Source of the DNA: G965222335 sp965222335
GTDB taxonomy: Bacteria > Pseudomonadota > Gammaproteobacteria > Pseudomonadales > Halieaceae
Direction: 5' to 3'
Assembly: GCA_965222335.1 (NCBI GenBank)
Contig: OZ244944.1
Span: forward strand, 1,798,001-1,862,000
DNA: 64,000 nt
How positions within the stretch are numbered: position 1 is the stretch's first letter; each line of letters begins with the position of its first letter. The position numbers were made by a program, and so were the translations under genes. The notes under the pieces were generated by a model, which saw only the letters and a list, made by a program, of their open reading frames with translations, was not told the origin of the DNA and searched no databases. This document shows, one piece after another, positions 42,600 through 51,446 of the stretch.

Positions 42600-44321
42600 T
42601 CAGCGGTCGCGCGTCACCTCGGCCTCGGCACTTTCCGCCCAGCCATAGCGCACTGACTTCGCCGCCAGGGTGGCGCCGGGGGCCAGCGTTACCGCTCCCG
42701 TGTAGAGTTGCCAGGCACCGTCGTTGATCCGATAGCCCACGGAGGCACCCGGCGTTTGCGCAGCGGCGCTGACGCGACCGGTGCCTGGGTCCAGCTTGAG
42801 CTGTGGCGGCGCGGTCCTTGGCGCCTCACCCGACGGCCAGGATCTGCGCGCCAGCTCGGCCTCGGGAATCGCACCCAGGTCGGGAACACGCGCCTGCCAG
42901 GCTGCCAGCGCGGCGCGCATTCGTTCCAACACCGTCGTGTAGGCCGGGTCCCCCGCGAGATTGTCCAGTTCGTGCGGATCCACCCGGGTATCGTACAGTT
43001 CCTCCCGCGGGCGCGGTTCGAACCAGCGGCGCTGTGCCGGACTCAACTCACCCGCTTCCAGCAGGCGCCAGAGCGCCTGCATGCTGGGCAGATTGTCGCG
43101 AAAAGCCAGGTGCCGGGCACCGGGTGTCCCCGGCATAAAATTACGAATGTACTTGAAGCGCGCATCGCGAACCGCGCGCTGGCGATCGGGCCACTCGTCG
43201 AGCCGGTCGCGGGCCGCAAAAACATATTCCCGCGGTGGCGTGTCGGGGTCGAGAAAATTGCGCCCCTGGAAGAAGTCCGGCAGCGGCGCGCCCGCGAGGG
43301 CGAGGATGGTCGGTGCCAGGTCCACGAAGCTGATCAGGCGCGAATCGAAGCTGCCGGGTGGCAGCCCAGGAGGCCGGTAGCGCGCCGGCCAGTGAATCAC
43401 CATGGGCACCGCGATACCGGCATCAAACAACTCCCGCTTGGCCCGCGGCAGTCCGTCGCCGTGGTCTGTGGTCCAGATCACGATGGTTTTTTCCGCCAGA
43501 CCATCGGCCTGCAGCTGCGCCAGGATTTCGCCCACCGCGCGGTCCATGGTGATGCTGTTGTTGTACTGCCGCGCGATATCACCCCGGACCGCCGGCACAT
43601 CCGGCAGATAGGGCGGCACCTCGACCTCGCCGGGGACCACCTGGTCCTGGGTCCCGCGGTGCAGGTAGGCCTGCATGGCACCCATCAGCAGCTGGGTCAG
43701 GCTGTCGGGCCAGCAGCAGCGCCGGAACAGGCCGGACTCGTGGGTCTCCATGAACGTGACCATGCCGAAAAAGGGTTGCTGACCCCGCCGGTCCCGCCAG
43801 CTCACCCCGTCACGGCTTTGCGCCTCGCCATCCCAGATCGTGAAAGGCCCGCTGCCCGGCCGGGTGCCGGAGAACTGGTAGTCGAGCTTGGTGGTCGCAT
43901 AGGTGAAATAGCCGGCCGCGCGCAGCAGCTCGGGAAAGGCCCTGACCTCGGGGGGCGGCACCGCCCGGTAGCGTGCCCGGGACCAGTTGTGCGAGCGCAT
44001 GTGCCCCGCGCCCAGGGTATTCTGGTGCACACCGGTGATCAGTGCCGCGCGGCTGGGCGCGCAGACGCCGGCCGTGGTGTACACATTGCTGTAGCGCACA
44101 CCTCCGGCGGCGAGGGCGTCAATATTGGGCGTTACCGCCAGGGCATCGCCGAAGGCACCGATGCGAGGCCCGAGATCCTCCGCCACCAGCAGCAGGATAT
44201 TCGGCCGTTCTGACGCCTGGGCGGCCATGACCAGTGCCGGGAAAGCCGCAAATAACAGGCAGCAGAGCCGCAACCGAAGACGTGGCTGACGAGGGGAAAA
44301 AACCGCATGCGCGGGCCTCAT
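42600..44321 (-). CDS. Exported sulfatase, heparan-N-sulfatase-like (S1_8-type), with C-terminal Ig-like domain
   Basis: A 573-residue formylglycine sulfatase. The signal peptide ends near QASE. The modification motif CAPSR (in TTAGVCAPSRAALITG) supplies the active-site formylglycine, with the metal residues in LLVAEDLG and TTDHGDG. The QNTLGAGHMRSHN segment after the motif is what I associate with SGSH/S1_8 enzymes. The last 80 residues (GTGRVSAAAQTPGASVGYRINDG...) form a chitobiase-C/Ig-like strand domain found on glycan enzymes. Third gene of the sulfatase unit, six bases after the second. Exact sulfate ester or sulfamate specificity is not assignable. Confidence 0.85.
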   Translation of the reverse strand: MRPAHAVFSPRQPRLRLRLCCLLFAAFPALVMAAQASERPNILLLVAEDLGPRIGAFGDALAVTPNIDALAAGGVRYSNVYTTAGVCAPSRAALITGVHQNTLGAGHMRSHNWSRARYRAVPPPEVRAFPELLRAAGYFTYATTKLDYQFSGTRPGSGPFTIWDGEAQSRDGVSWRDRRGQQPFFGMVTFMETHESGLFRRCCWPDSLTQLLMGAMQAYLHRGTQDQVVPGEVEVPPYLPDVPAVRGDIARQYNNSITMDRAVGEILAQLQADGLAEKTIVIWTTDHGDGLPRAKRELFDAGIAVPMVIHWPARYRPPGLPPGSFDSRLISFVDLAPTILALAGAPLPDFFQGRNFLDPDTPPREYVFAARDRLDEWPDRQRAVRDARFKYIRNFMPGTPGARHLAFRDNLPSMQALWRLLEAGELSPAQRRWFEPRPREELYDTRVDPHELDNLAGDPAYTTVLERMRAALAAWQARVPDLGAIPEAELARRSWPSGEAPRTAPPQLKLDPGTGRVSAAAQTPGASVGYRINDGAWQLYTGAVTLAPGATLAAKSVRYGWAESAEAEVTRDR

Positions 44322-44327
44322 CGCCCG

Positions 44328-45812
44328 CTACCGTATTGAGGCGTCGGGGAGCTCGGTCCTGATTCCCTCATCCAGCGGCATCCGATCGGGCAGGGCGCCG
44401 GTCTCCTCCAGCAGGCGGGCCAGCGCATCGCGCATCGATGCCAGCCTGGCGGCACTGCCCGGATCCAGGGCCAGATTATTGGCTTCCCGGGGGTCGTCGG
44501 CGAGATTGTAGAGCTCTTCCATATGGCGCAGGGGGCCGCCATCACCCGGCGGGTAGGCCACGTACTTCCAGTCGCCCTGGCGAATACCGCGCACGTTCGG
44601 CGTGTAGGGGAACTGCTCCTCGTAGTTGTATTCGTACAACCAGGCCTCGCGCCAGGGGGTGTCGCGCCCCTCCACCAGCGGCGCCCAGGACAGTCCCTGG
44701 GCACTGGGCATGTCGGCACCGAGAGCCAACTCAACCAGTGAGGGGGCGAGATCGATATTCATCACCTGCTCATCGATGACCGTGCCGGGCGCGATCCGGG
44801 CGGGATAACGCACCGCCAGGGGCACCCGAATACTCGCCTCGTGCATGGTGCGCTTGTCGATCATGCCGTGCTCCCCGAACAGGAAACCATTATCGGAGGC
44901 GAAAACAATGATCGTGTTGTCCAGTTCGCCACTGCGTTCGAGCGCCGCGTAAAGCCGCCCCACGCTGTCGTCCACCGAATTGATCGTGGCGACGTAGGCG
45001 CGAATAAAGCGCTCGAAGTCCGCGACTGCCTCCGGACTGCGGTCGGGAAAGTCCTCGCGAAAGCCGTACAGGGGCCCGTAGATGCCGTGCCAGGTGGGCA
45101 GCCGCTCGCGTATCCAGTCGGGCTTGTCGTGCAGTTGAAAACCGCTTTCCGGATAGGGGTAGGGGATATCATCGTAAAGGTGCTGGTAGCGCGGCTCCGG
45201 CACAAAAGGACCGTGGGGCGCCTTGTGCCCCAGCACCAGCGCAAAGGGCCGGGCGGTGTCGCGCTGCGCGAGCCAGTCCAGCGCCATATCGGTGACGCGG
45301 TCAGTGTAGTATCCCGCCACGGTCTTCTGCTCGCCGTTGACGTTGAAGGTCGTGTCGTAATACCTGCCCTGGCCCTTGTGGGTCACCCAGTAGTCAAATC
45401 CCGGACGCGCGCTATCGTCGTCCTCGCCCATGTGCCACTTGCCGACATAGGCGGTGGCATAGCCGGCATCCTGCAGAATCGCGGGGAAGCTGCGCAGCTC
45501 GCTGGGGTAATCCGTGAAGTTGTCGTACACGCCGTGGGTATGGGTGTAGGTACCGGAAAGGTAGGACGCCCGACTGGGGGAACACAGCGAGGTCCCGACA
45601 AACATGTTGTCGAAGCGCGCGCCCTCGCTGGCCAGGCGGTCTATGTGGGGCGTGTCGATGCCAAGCAGGGGTTGCTCATGGTAACCCACTGCATCCGCCC
45701 GCTGGTCATCGGTGAGGATAAACAGCACATTGGGCGGCCGCTCCGCCGCCTGCGCCAGCGGGGGAAGCATCATCGCAGCCGCCGCCAGAAAAGCCCCGAA
45801 CCTGCCTGTCAT
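44328..45812 (-). CDS. Exported sulfatase, S1 family (glucosamine-sulfatase-like)
   Basis: 494 residues. Signal peptide to AQAAE; metal motif FILTDDQR; formylglycine motif CSPSR (SLCSPSRASYLSGTY); KWHMGE; HKAPHGPF; SDNGFLFGEHG. The THTHGVYDN and YVGKWHMG pattern resembles S1 sulfatases acting on 6-O-sulfated amino sugars and related glycans, but the subfamily is not certain. The ATG at 45812 has AAGGAGATG upstream and precedes the signal peptide; a longer frame upstream lacks support. Middle gene of the three-sulfatase unit. Confidence 0.85.
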   Translation of the reverse strand: MTGRFGAFLAAAAMMLPPLAQAAERPPNVLFILTDDQRADAVGYHEQPLLGIDTPHIDRLASEGARFDNMFVGTSLCSPSRASYLSGTYTHTHGVYDNFTDYPSELRSFPAILQDAGYATAYVGKWHMGEDDDSARPGFDYWVTHKGQGRYYDTTFNVNGEQKTVAGYYTDRVTDMALDWLAQRDTARPFALVLGHKAPHGPFVPEPRYQHLYDDIPYPYPESGFQLHDKPDWIRERLPTWHGIYGPLYGFREDFPDRSPEAVADFERFIRAYVATINSVDDSVGRLYAALERSGELDNTIIVFASDNGFLFGEHGMIDKRTMHEASIRVPLAVRYPARIAPGTVIDEQVMNIDLAPSLVELALGADMPSAQGLSWAPLVEGRDTPWREAWLYEYNYEEQFPYTPNVRGIRQGDWKYVAYPPGDGGPLRHMEELYNLADDPREANNLALDPGSAARLASMRDALARLLEETGALPDRMPLDEGIRTELPDASIR

Positions 45813-45867
45813 GTGTTCATCTCCTTCAAATCCATACCGTTCTCGCCTGGCCGTTTTCTCTGATGCT

Positions 45868-47394
45868 TCACCGGGAGGAGCGCAAGCCCCTGAGCGCACG
45901 CCTGACCAGGCGATACAGAACCCAGAGCGCGGCAATCACCAGCACCAGGCCGACCAGCGCCGTGGCCCCGAATGCCACCAGCGGCCGGCTGTAGCCCGCC
46001 TTGTCTGCGGGTGAGGCGGTACGCAGCAGGGGCCGCACGTCGGCGTCCTCTAGCTGCTGGTCAAAGGCCTCCAGGCGTTCGCGCATGCGCGCCACGCGTT
46101 CGGGATGCGTGGCCGCCAGGTTATTCGTTTCCCCGGGATCGTCAGCCAGATTGAACAGCAGGGTGTCGTGGTGATACAGGCCCAGGCGCAGCACCCGATC
46201 CAGGAACCTGGGATAGCCCGCCTGCGCCAGCTTGAGTTTCCAGTCGCCTTCACGGTAGGCGACCGGCCGCGAGCTGAAGGAGGCCAGGTAATAGAACTCG
46301 CGCTCACCCGCCGGGGCAGCGCCAGCCAGCTCACCGGTGATGTCCTTGCCGTCGATAACCCTGTCGTCGGGGAGGGGCACCCCGGCCAGGGCGGAGAATG
46401 TGGGAAACCAGTCCAGCATCGTGGCCGTGTCGGCGTAGACCTGTCCGGGCCTGATACGCGCCGGCCACCGCGCGAGGGTCGGTACCCGCTGGCCACCTTC
46501 AAAGGTTACCCCCTTGCCGTCCCGCAGCGGACCCGCGGAGCCGCCGTGGTCGCGCATCATCAGCCAGGGCCCGTTGTCGCTGGAGAAGATCACCAGGGTG
46601 TTGTCCGCCAGGCCCAGGCGCTCCAGGCCGGCCAGGACCTCACCCGTGCTCCAGTCCAGTTCCTCCACCACGTCACCGTACAGACCGCCATCGGAGCTAC
46701 CCTCGAACTCCGGGGAAGCATACAGCGGCACATGGGGCATGCTGTGCGCCAGGTACAGGAAGAACGGTCCGTCCTGGTGATTCTCAATAAAATCCAGGGC
46801 ATGGCGGGTATAGCGCTGGGTGAGGTAGCGCTGGTCGATGGGCGTCCAGTCGATCTCCCGATTGTGGTAGAAAAAGAAATTCCCCATGTCGTTGCTGTAG
46901 GGCACCCCGTGAAACTCGTCGAAGCCCTGGTTCCAGGGCATGTAGCGATCGAGATGACCCAGGTGCCACTTGCCCACCAGGCCGGTGCGGTAACCGGCGC
47001 GACGCAGTTGCTCGGCGATGGTGATCTCCGCCTGTGGCATACCGTCCATTGAGTCGGCCATAAACACGTGCCGGATACCCATGCGCGCCGGGTAGCGGCC
47101 GGTCAGCAAGCCGGCGCGGGAGGGCGTGCACACCGGTGAGGCCGAGTAGAAGCTGGTGAAGCGAATGCCGTCCCTGGCCAGGGAATCGATATGCGGCGTA
47201 TCGATGGTGGTCGAGCCGAAGCTGCTCAAATCGCCGTAGCCGAGGTCATCCGCAAAGATGAAGACGATATTCGGTGGCGGCGCTGCAGCGGCCGGGGCCG
47301 TATCCTGCGGCTGTGCCGCCACGCCGGTAGACAGCCCCAGCAGGCAAACCACCGCGGGCATTAACAGTGCGATCAAGCGCTTCAGTGCTCCCAT
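45868..47394 (-). CDS. Exported sulfatase, arylsulfatase-A-like, with C-terminal membrane anchor
   Basis: 508 residues. Signal peptide (to about residue 28), FIFADDLGYGDLSSFGS metal motif, formylglycine motif CTPSR (PVCTPSRAGLLTGRYP), KWHLGH, HSMPHVPLYA and SDNGPWL, the arylsulfatase-A/steryl-sulfatase order. Unlike its neighbours it ends in a transmembrane helix (about residues 470-492) and a basic tail (RLVRRALRGLRSSR), which would anchor it with the catalytic domain in the periplasm. The ATG at 47394 follows GAGGAAAG. First gene of the sulfatase unit; operator 4 lies 114 bases upstream. Confidence 0.85.
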   Translation of the reverse strand: MGALKRLIALLMPAVVCLLGLSTGVAAQPQDTAPAAAAPPPNIVFIFADDLGYGDLSSFGSTTIDTPHIDSLARDGIRFTSFYSASPVCTPSRAGLLTGRYPARMGIRHVFMADSMDGMPQAEITIAEQLRRAGYRTGLVGKWHLGHLDRYMPWNQGFDEFHGVPYSNDMGNFFFYHNREIDWTPIDQRYLTQRYTRHALDFIENHQDGPFFLYLAHSMPHVPLYASPEFEGSSDGGLYGDVVEELDWSTGEVLAGLERLGLADNTLVIFSSDNGPWLMMRDHGGSAGPLRDGKGVTFEGGQRVPTLARWPARIRPGQVYADTATMLDWFPTFSALAGVPLPDDRVIDGKDITGELAGAAPAGEREFYYLASFSSRPVAYREGDWKLKLAQAGYPRFLDRVLRLGLYHHDTLLFNLADDPGETNNLAATHPERVARMRERLEAFDQQLEDADVRPLLRTASPADKAGYSRPLVAFGATALVGLVLVIAALWVLYRLVRRALRGLRSSR

Positions 47395-47506
47395 TCTTTC
47401 CTCGCCTGCAGACGCGTTCAAGCGCAAGTCGCCAGGCACTCACGGGCATGGCGCCAACGACCAACATGCCGTTATCCAGGGGAATGCGTGGATGCGGCGT
47501 CTTATG

Positions 47507-47522
47507 ATGTAATCGTTTACAA
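47507..47522 (-). promoter_or_regulatory. LacI-regulon operator 4 (sulfatase unit)
   Basis: Plus-strand ATGTAATCGTTTACAA; core TGTAATCGTTTACA at 47508-47521, matching the consensus of the other three. It lies between the sulfatase unit and the end of the GlpD-like gene. The only transcription start it can serve is that of the sulfatases on the minus strand. Confidence 0.65.
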
Positions 47523-47565
47523 AATTAGCACGCCCCCGGCTGCTCACGCAAGTTGCTTCCTCCGC

Positions 47566-49179
47566 CTATGCTCGCAGTTGCCCGAGATACTCGGCCAGCT
47601 TCTGCTCCGCGTCATCGCCAAACAGGATCTCGCAGGCCTCGCGCAGCCCCGGGGCGTCCTCGAGTTCCTCCCGCCGTACCACCAGCTCGATCTTCGAGCG
47701 CCGGCGCATAAAGTCCTCCAGCTTGACGATCATTTCCCGACGCGCGGCCAGCTCGATCTCGCAGCGGGTGTATTCGGCCCTGCGGATCAGGAGGTCGGCG
47801 CAGCTGCGGTCCTCGCGGATGCGCTCCAGCAGGCCGAAGGCCGCCTCCCCGTAGCGGCGCCAGAAGCGCTCGGACAGGGGCTCGGAGGAGCTGGGGTCAG
47901 TAAGGGCATCGAGATCCATCAGGCGCGCCTGCAGCATGAACTCCGCGCGCAGGGAGGCGGGCGGTTCCCCGTACCAGCGGGCATTGGCCACCGGGGCGCT
48001 GACCCCCAGGCGCTGCAGGTGCTCGCAGATCTCGTCGCCGACGTTGAGACAGTCGGTCAGCTTGCCGCCGAATACCGTGAGGTGGCGGCGCGGCGCATCT
48101 ACCTCGATCACGTGCTTGCGCGACAGTTGCACCCAGTCCGCGTTGTCATCGCTGCCGGCCACCGCCAGCGGTCGCACCCCCACCCGCTCGGCGATAATGT
48201 CCGCCCGGGTCAGGGGCCGGGGCAGGTCCAGCAGGGCATTGGCGTTGGCCAGGACAAAGTCGCGGTCCTCGTCGGTCACCGTGACCTCGGGGCTGTCCTC
48301 CCGGGTATCGGTGGTGCCAATGCAGGTCTTGGGGCCCATGGGAATGAGGAAAAACAGGCGCCCGTCGCTGGCAAAGAAAGTGAGCACGCGGCGGTTGTCG
48401 GTCACCTGGTCGACGATCAGGTGAATCCCCTTGGAAAATACGTGGCGGTGGCTCGTGGTGATGTCCAAGTTGCGGTTGTTGATATCCGCGTAGGGGCCGC
48501 AGGCGTTGACCATCGCCCTGGCACGAATCTCGAAGCGCTCGCCGCTGATCACATCCCGGGCCTGGGTGCGCCACTGCCCCCCGTCGAACTCCGCACCCAG
48601 CGATTCCACATAATTCGCGGCGACACAGCCGTAGTTGAGGCTCTTGCGAATGAAGTTGAAGACAAAGCGGGCGTCGTTGTCGTACAGGTAGCAGTCGGAG
48701 TACTCCAGGCCACCGGCGGTTTCGCGGGTATTGATCTCGGGCTCCTGGGCCTCGATCTGGCGCGCGGTGAGGTAGCGCGGGGGGCGGGTGACACAGCGCC
48801 CCATCAGCCAGTAGAGCACGCTGCCGAGGAACACAAAGAAGGACCAGAAGCGGAAGCCTTTCTGGATCGTGGTGAAAAAGCGGATTTCCTTGACCGTGGA
48901 GGGGTAGGCGCGCATCAGCTCGTTGCGCGACTTGCACAGCTTGTTGACCAGCAGGTACTCGTGGCTCTCCAGGTACTTGATCCCGCCCCAGGCCAGGTTG
49001 GACGAGTTGGAGCTCACGCCACCGGCAAAATCGCCGCGGTCGATCAGGGCAACCCGGATGCCGCGCCCCGCCAGGGCCGCCGCGGCCACGGCGCCATTGA
49101 TCCCGCCGCCCACCACCAGTACGTCGAAGGTCTGCTCGCGAAGCTTGCCGATGTTGGTATTGCGCAGACTGGGGGCCAT
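47566..49179 (-). CDS. glpD: FAD-dependent glycerol-3-phosphate dehydrogenase, GlpD-like
   Basis: 537 residues. FAD motif VLVVGGGINGAVAAAALAGRG, ALIDRGDFAGGVSSNSSNLAWGGIKYLE (the GlpD signature), VNACGPYAD, IPMGPKTCIGTTDT and VFGGKLTD. It oxidises sn-glycerol-3-phosphate to dihydroxyacetone phosphate and feeds quinone at the inner membrane. ATG at 49179 with AGGA upstream; a TTG one codon earlier is less likely. The LysR-type regulator gene ends or reads 30 bases upstream on the same strand, so the two may be co-transcribed. It completes, with gpsA elsewhere in the window, a G3P/DHAP cycle. Confidence 0.85.
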   Translation of the reverse strand: MAPSLRNTNIGKLREQTFDVLVVGGGINGAVAAAALAGRGIRVALIDRGDFAGGVSSNSSNLAWGGIKYLESHEYLLVNKLCKSRNELMRAYPSTVKEIRFFTTIQKGFRFWSFFVFLGSVLYWLMGRCVTRPPRYLTARQIEAQEPEINTRETAGGLEYSDCYLYDNDARFVFNFIRKSLNYGCVAANYVESLGAEFDGGQWRTQARDVISGERFEIRARAMVNACGPYADINNRNLDITTSHRHVFSKGIHLIVDQVTDNRRVLTFFASDGRLFFLIPMGPKTCIGTTDTREDSPEVTVTDEDRDFVLANANALLDLPRPLTRADIIAERVGVRPLAVAGSDDNADWVQLSRKHVIEVDAPRRHLTVFGGKLTDCLNVGDEICEHLQRLGVSAPVANARWYGEPPASLRAEFMLQARLMDLDALTDPSSSEPLSERFWRRYGEAAFGLLERIREDRSCADLLIRRAEYTRCEIELAARREMIVKLEDFMRRRSKIELVVRREELEDAPGLREACEILFGDDAEQKLAEYLGQLRA

Positions 49180-49208
49180 CAAGGGGTGTCCTGTACCACC
49201 ACATTACT

Positions 49209-50099
49209 TTACAGGCCCCAGTGGTCAGCGCACAAATCCATAAAGCGGTGAGCGCTCCCGCTCAGGGTCTGGCCCGCGCGATAGTACAGCCCCACCTGCT
49301 TGTCGATCCGGCCGAATGAGAGGTCGTCCATGATGTGCAGGTCGCGGCACTGGGGGTGCTCCTGCAGCAGGCGCCGGTCGAGGAAGGTCACACCCAGTCC
49401 CCGGGCAACCAGGTGAACGCGCAGGGACAGGCTGCTGATCTCCCACACAGTGCTGAACTGGTCACGCAGGCGCTGGATCGACGGACGCATATCCGGGTTG
49501 TCCAGGGCCGAGGCGATCAGCGGCGTGCGCTTCAGCGCCGCGGCCTCCCCCGCGACCATGGCGGCAAACTCGGGGTGCCGGGGGCTGACCACCAGGTGGC
49601 GGGTGTCGCGGTACAGGGGCAGGGTGGTGAATGCGGACATGTGTTTCTGGAAAGGCCCCAGGCCCAGCTCCACCGTACCCCCGAGCACCGCGTAGATAAT
49701 ACTGCGGCTGGGTAACTCCTGAATCCTCAAGGTGACGTCCGGGCTAAAGTCGCAGTAAGCACTTACCAATTCCTTGGCATGGAAATAGTTGAGTGACGCG
49801 CTCAGGGCCAGGCTCAGGGTGTCGCGATGGCCACGGCGCAGGGCACTGATCTCTTCCAGGGTCTGCTGCTCACCGCGCAGTACCTCCACCGCGTGATCCA
49901 GCAGGCGCTTGCCCGCCGGGGTCAGGCCCAGGGACTTGCCGCGCTGGATCAGCGGCGTTTCCAGCTTGGCCTCCAGCCCCGCCACCGCCTGGCTGATCGC
50001 CGACTGGCTGAGATGCAGGGCCTCGGCGGCGCGGCCGAAGCCCCCCTCTTCCACCACCGCGCGGAAGGCGCGCAGTTCACCATTCTCCAGGCGCATCAT
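49209..50099 (-). CDS. LysR-family transcriptional regulator
   Basis: 296 residues, the normal LysR length. N-terminal winged helix ELRAFRAVVEEGGFGRAAEALHLSQSAISQAVAGLEAKL, then the effector domain (LSLALSASLNYFHAKELVSAY... RGLGVTFLDRRLL). Divergent from the citrate-synthase-family gene with a 91-base spacer, the usual LysR-target arrangement. GlpD-like follows on the same strand, so either neighbour may be the target. Confidence 0.9.
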   Translation of the reverse strand: MMRLENGELRAFRAVVEEGGFGRAAEALHLSQSAISQAVAGLEAKLETPLIQRGKSLGLTPAGKRLLDHAVEVLRGEQQTLEEISALRRGHRDTLSLALSASLNYFHAKELVSAYCDFSPDVTLRIQELPSRSIIYAVLGGTVELGLGPFQKHMSAFTTLPLYRDTRHLVVSPRHPEFAAMVAGEAAALKRTPLIASALDNPDMRPSIQRLRDQFSTVWEISSLSLRVHLVARGLGVTFLDRRLLQEHPQCRDLHIMDDLSFGRIDKQVGLYYRAGQTLSGSAHRFMDLCADHWGL

Positions 50100-50121
50100 T
50101 ACCTCTACTTATGGTTTGATT

Positions 50122-50134
50122 AGTTATTTTAACT
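50122..50134. promoter_or_regulatory. Inverted repeat in the LysR / citrate-synthase-like spacer
   Basis: AGTTA-TTT-TAACT, a perfect 5-bp inverted repeat in the AT-rich divergent spacer, 23 bases before the LysR start and 57 before the citrate-synthase-like start. A TATACT at 50157-50162 may be the -10 of the latter. Possible LysR binding site. Confidence 0.35.
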
Positions 50135-50190
50135 CTACTGATATATTCGCGCCCCGTATACTCCGGCCAGAATCGCAGCAGGAGAACAAC

Positions 50191-51303
50191 ATGACCCAGG
50201 CACAGCCAATGGAATCCTACGACCTCGCCGGGGTCGTGGTCGGCGAAACCGCCATTTCCGAGGTGGATGGCGAGCAGGGCCGCCTCAGCTACCGTGGGGT
50301 AGCGATCGAGGAGCTGGTCCAGCGACCCTTCGCCGAGGTGGCCTGGCTGGTGGTCTTTGGCGAGTGGCCCAGCGCCGCCCAGCAGATGCGTCTGAACCAG
50401 TTCCTTTGCACCCACGCCAGCCTCGATGAACGGGAGCAAGGGCTGCTGGATGCGGTGCCCGCCGGACTGCACCCCATGCTGGTGCTACAGGGCATGGTGC
50501 CGCTGATAGACCTCCCCCCGGATGAGAGTCTGGGACTGGGCCTGGAAGCCGAACACGGCCTGCTGCTGGCGGCCAAGATCGCCGCTATCATCGCCGCCCG
50601 CTTCCGCCAGGAGCAGGGCCTACCGCCCGCGTCCGGGGCACCGGACCAGGACTTCCACCACCACTTCCTGAGCCTGCTGTACGACCGCGCGCCCTCGGCC
50701 CAGGCGGTTGCGGTACTGGATGCCACCCAGATTCTGCAGATGGAACACAGCTTCAATGCCGGTACCTTCGCCGGCCGCGTCTGCGCCAGCACCCTGGCGC
50801 CGATGCAAAGCGTGATCTCCGCCTCCATCGGCACCCTCTACGGCCGCCTACATGGCGGCGCCGACCAGGCTGCCCTGGAAATGGCGCAGACGATCGGCGA
50901 TCCGGAGGACGCGCCGGCCTACGTTGAGCGCTGCCTCGCTGACAAGGTCAAGATCATGGGCATGGGGCATCGCGAATACCGCATCGTTGACCCCCGAGCG
51001 CGCTTGCTGAAGCCGATGGCCGAGAGCCTGTGTACGGACCCGGAGAGTCGCCGCCTGTTACAGACCCTGGTCGCGGTGGAGGCCGCCTGCCATGACGCTT
51101 TCGCCGCGCGGGGCAAGGACATCTGGGCCAACGTGGAGTTCTACAAGGGCGCGGTGTTCCACACCCTCGGCCTGCCAGCGCACTACTTTACCGCCCTGTT
51201 CGCCATGGCCAGGGTCTACGGCTACGTTGCCCACTTCCTCGAGTTCCGCCGCGACAGCCGCCTGATCAGGCCGCGGGCACGCTATCGCCCGCCCGCCGGG
51301 TAG
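50191..51303 (+). CDS. Citrate-synthase-family protein, catalytic Asp replaced by Glu
   Basis: 370 residues, short citrate synthase type. The family histidines are present in LQMEHSFNAGTFAGR, YGRLHGGADQAAL and MGMGHREYRIVDPRA. The catalytic Asp region, NVDFY in most citrate and methylcitrate synthases, reads NVEFYKGAVFHTLGLP here, with Glu for Asp. That substitution also appears, as I recall, in some actinobacterial paralogues. It may be a secondary citrate or 2-methylcitrate synthase or an enzyme with another acyl-CoA substrate. GCAGGAGAAC precedes the ATG. Likely controlled by the divergent LysR regulator. Confidence 0.75.
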   Translation: MTQAQPMESYDLAGVVVGETAISEVDGEQGRLSYRGVAIEELVQRPFAEVAWLVVFGEWPSAAQQMRLNQFLCTHASLDEREQGLLDAVPAGLHPMLVLQGMVPLIDLPPDESLGLGLEAEHGLLLAAKIAAIIAARFRQEQGLPPASGAPDQDFHHHFLSLLYDRAPSAQAVAVLDATQILQMEHSFNAGTFAGRVCASTLAPMQSVISASIGTLYGRLHGGADQAALEMAQTIGDPEDAPAYVERCLADKVKIMGMGHREYRIVDPRARLLKPMAESLCTDPESRRLLQTLVAVEAACHDAFAARGKDIWANVEFYKGAVFHTLGLPAHYFTALFAMARVYGYVAHFLEFRRDSRLIRPRARYRPPAG

Positions 51304-51370
51304 CGAAACCAGCAGCGTTTTCCCCGGGTGCGGGGGCGGATTGCAAATCCGCTCGGGAGGTATCCATACT

Positions 51371-51388
51371 TGTACCTTGACCGGTACA
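51371..51388. promoter_or_regulatory. Inverted repeat upstream of the esterase gene
   Basis: TGTACC-TTGACC-GGTACA (51371-51376 with 51383-51388), 58 bases ahead of the esterase start. Symmetry and size suit a dimeric repressor (TetR type), but no such regulator is encoded nearby. Confidence 0.35.
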
Positions 51389-51446
51389 CAGGTTTCCCCC
51401 AGCGGATATCCTGTGCCCTTCCATTTGATCGCACAGGGCTGAACTC

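Noticed and set aside
42600..47394. Full mammalian-type heparin or mucin degradation locus
   Set aside because: Sulfatases alone do not define the glycan; no lyase, GH88-type or hexosaminidase gene is present, so I do not name the substrate.
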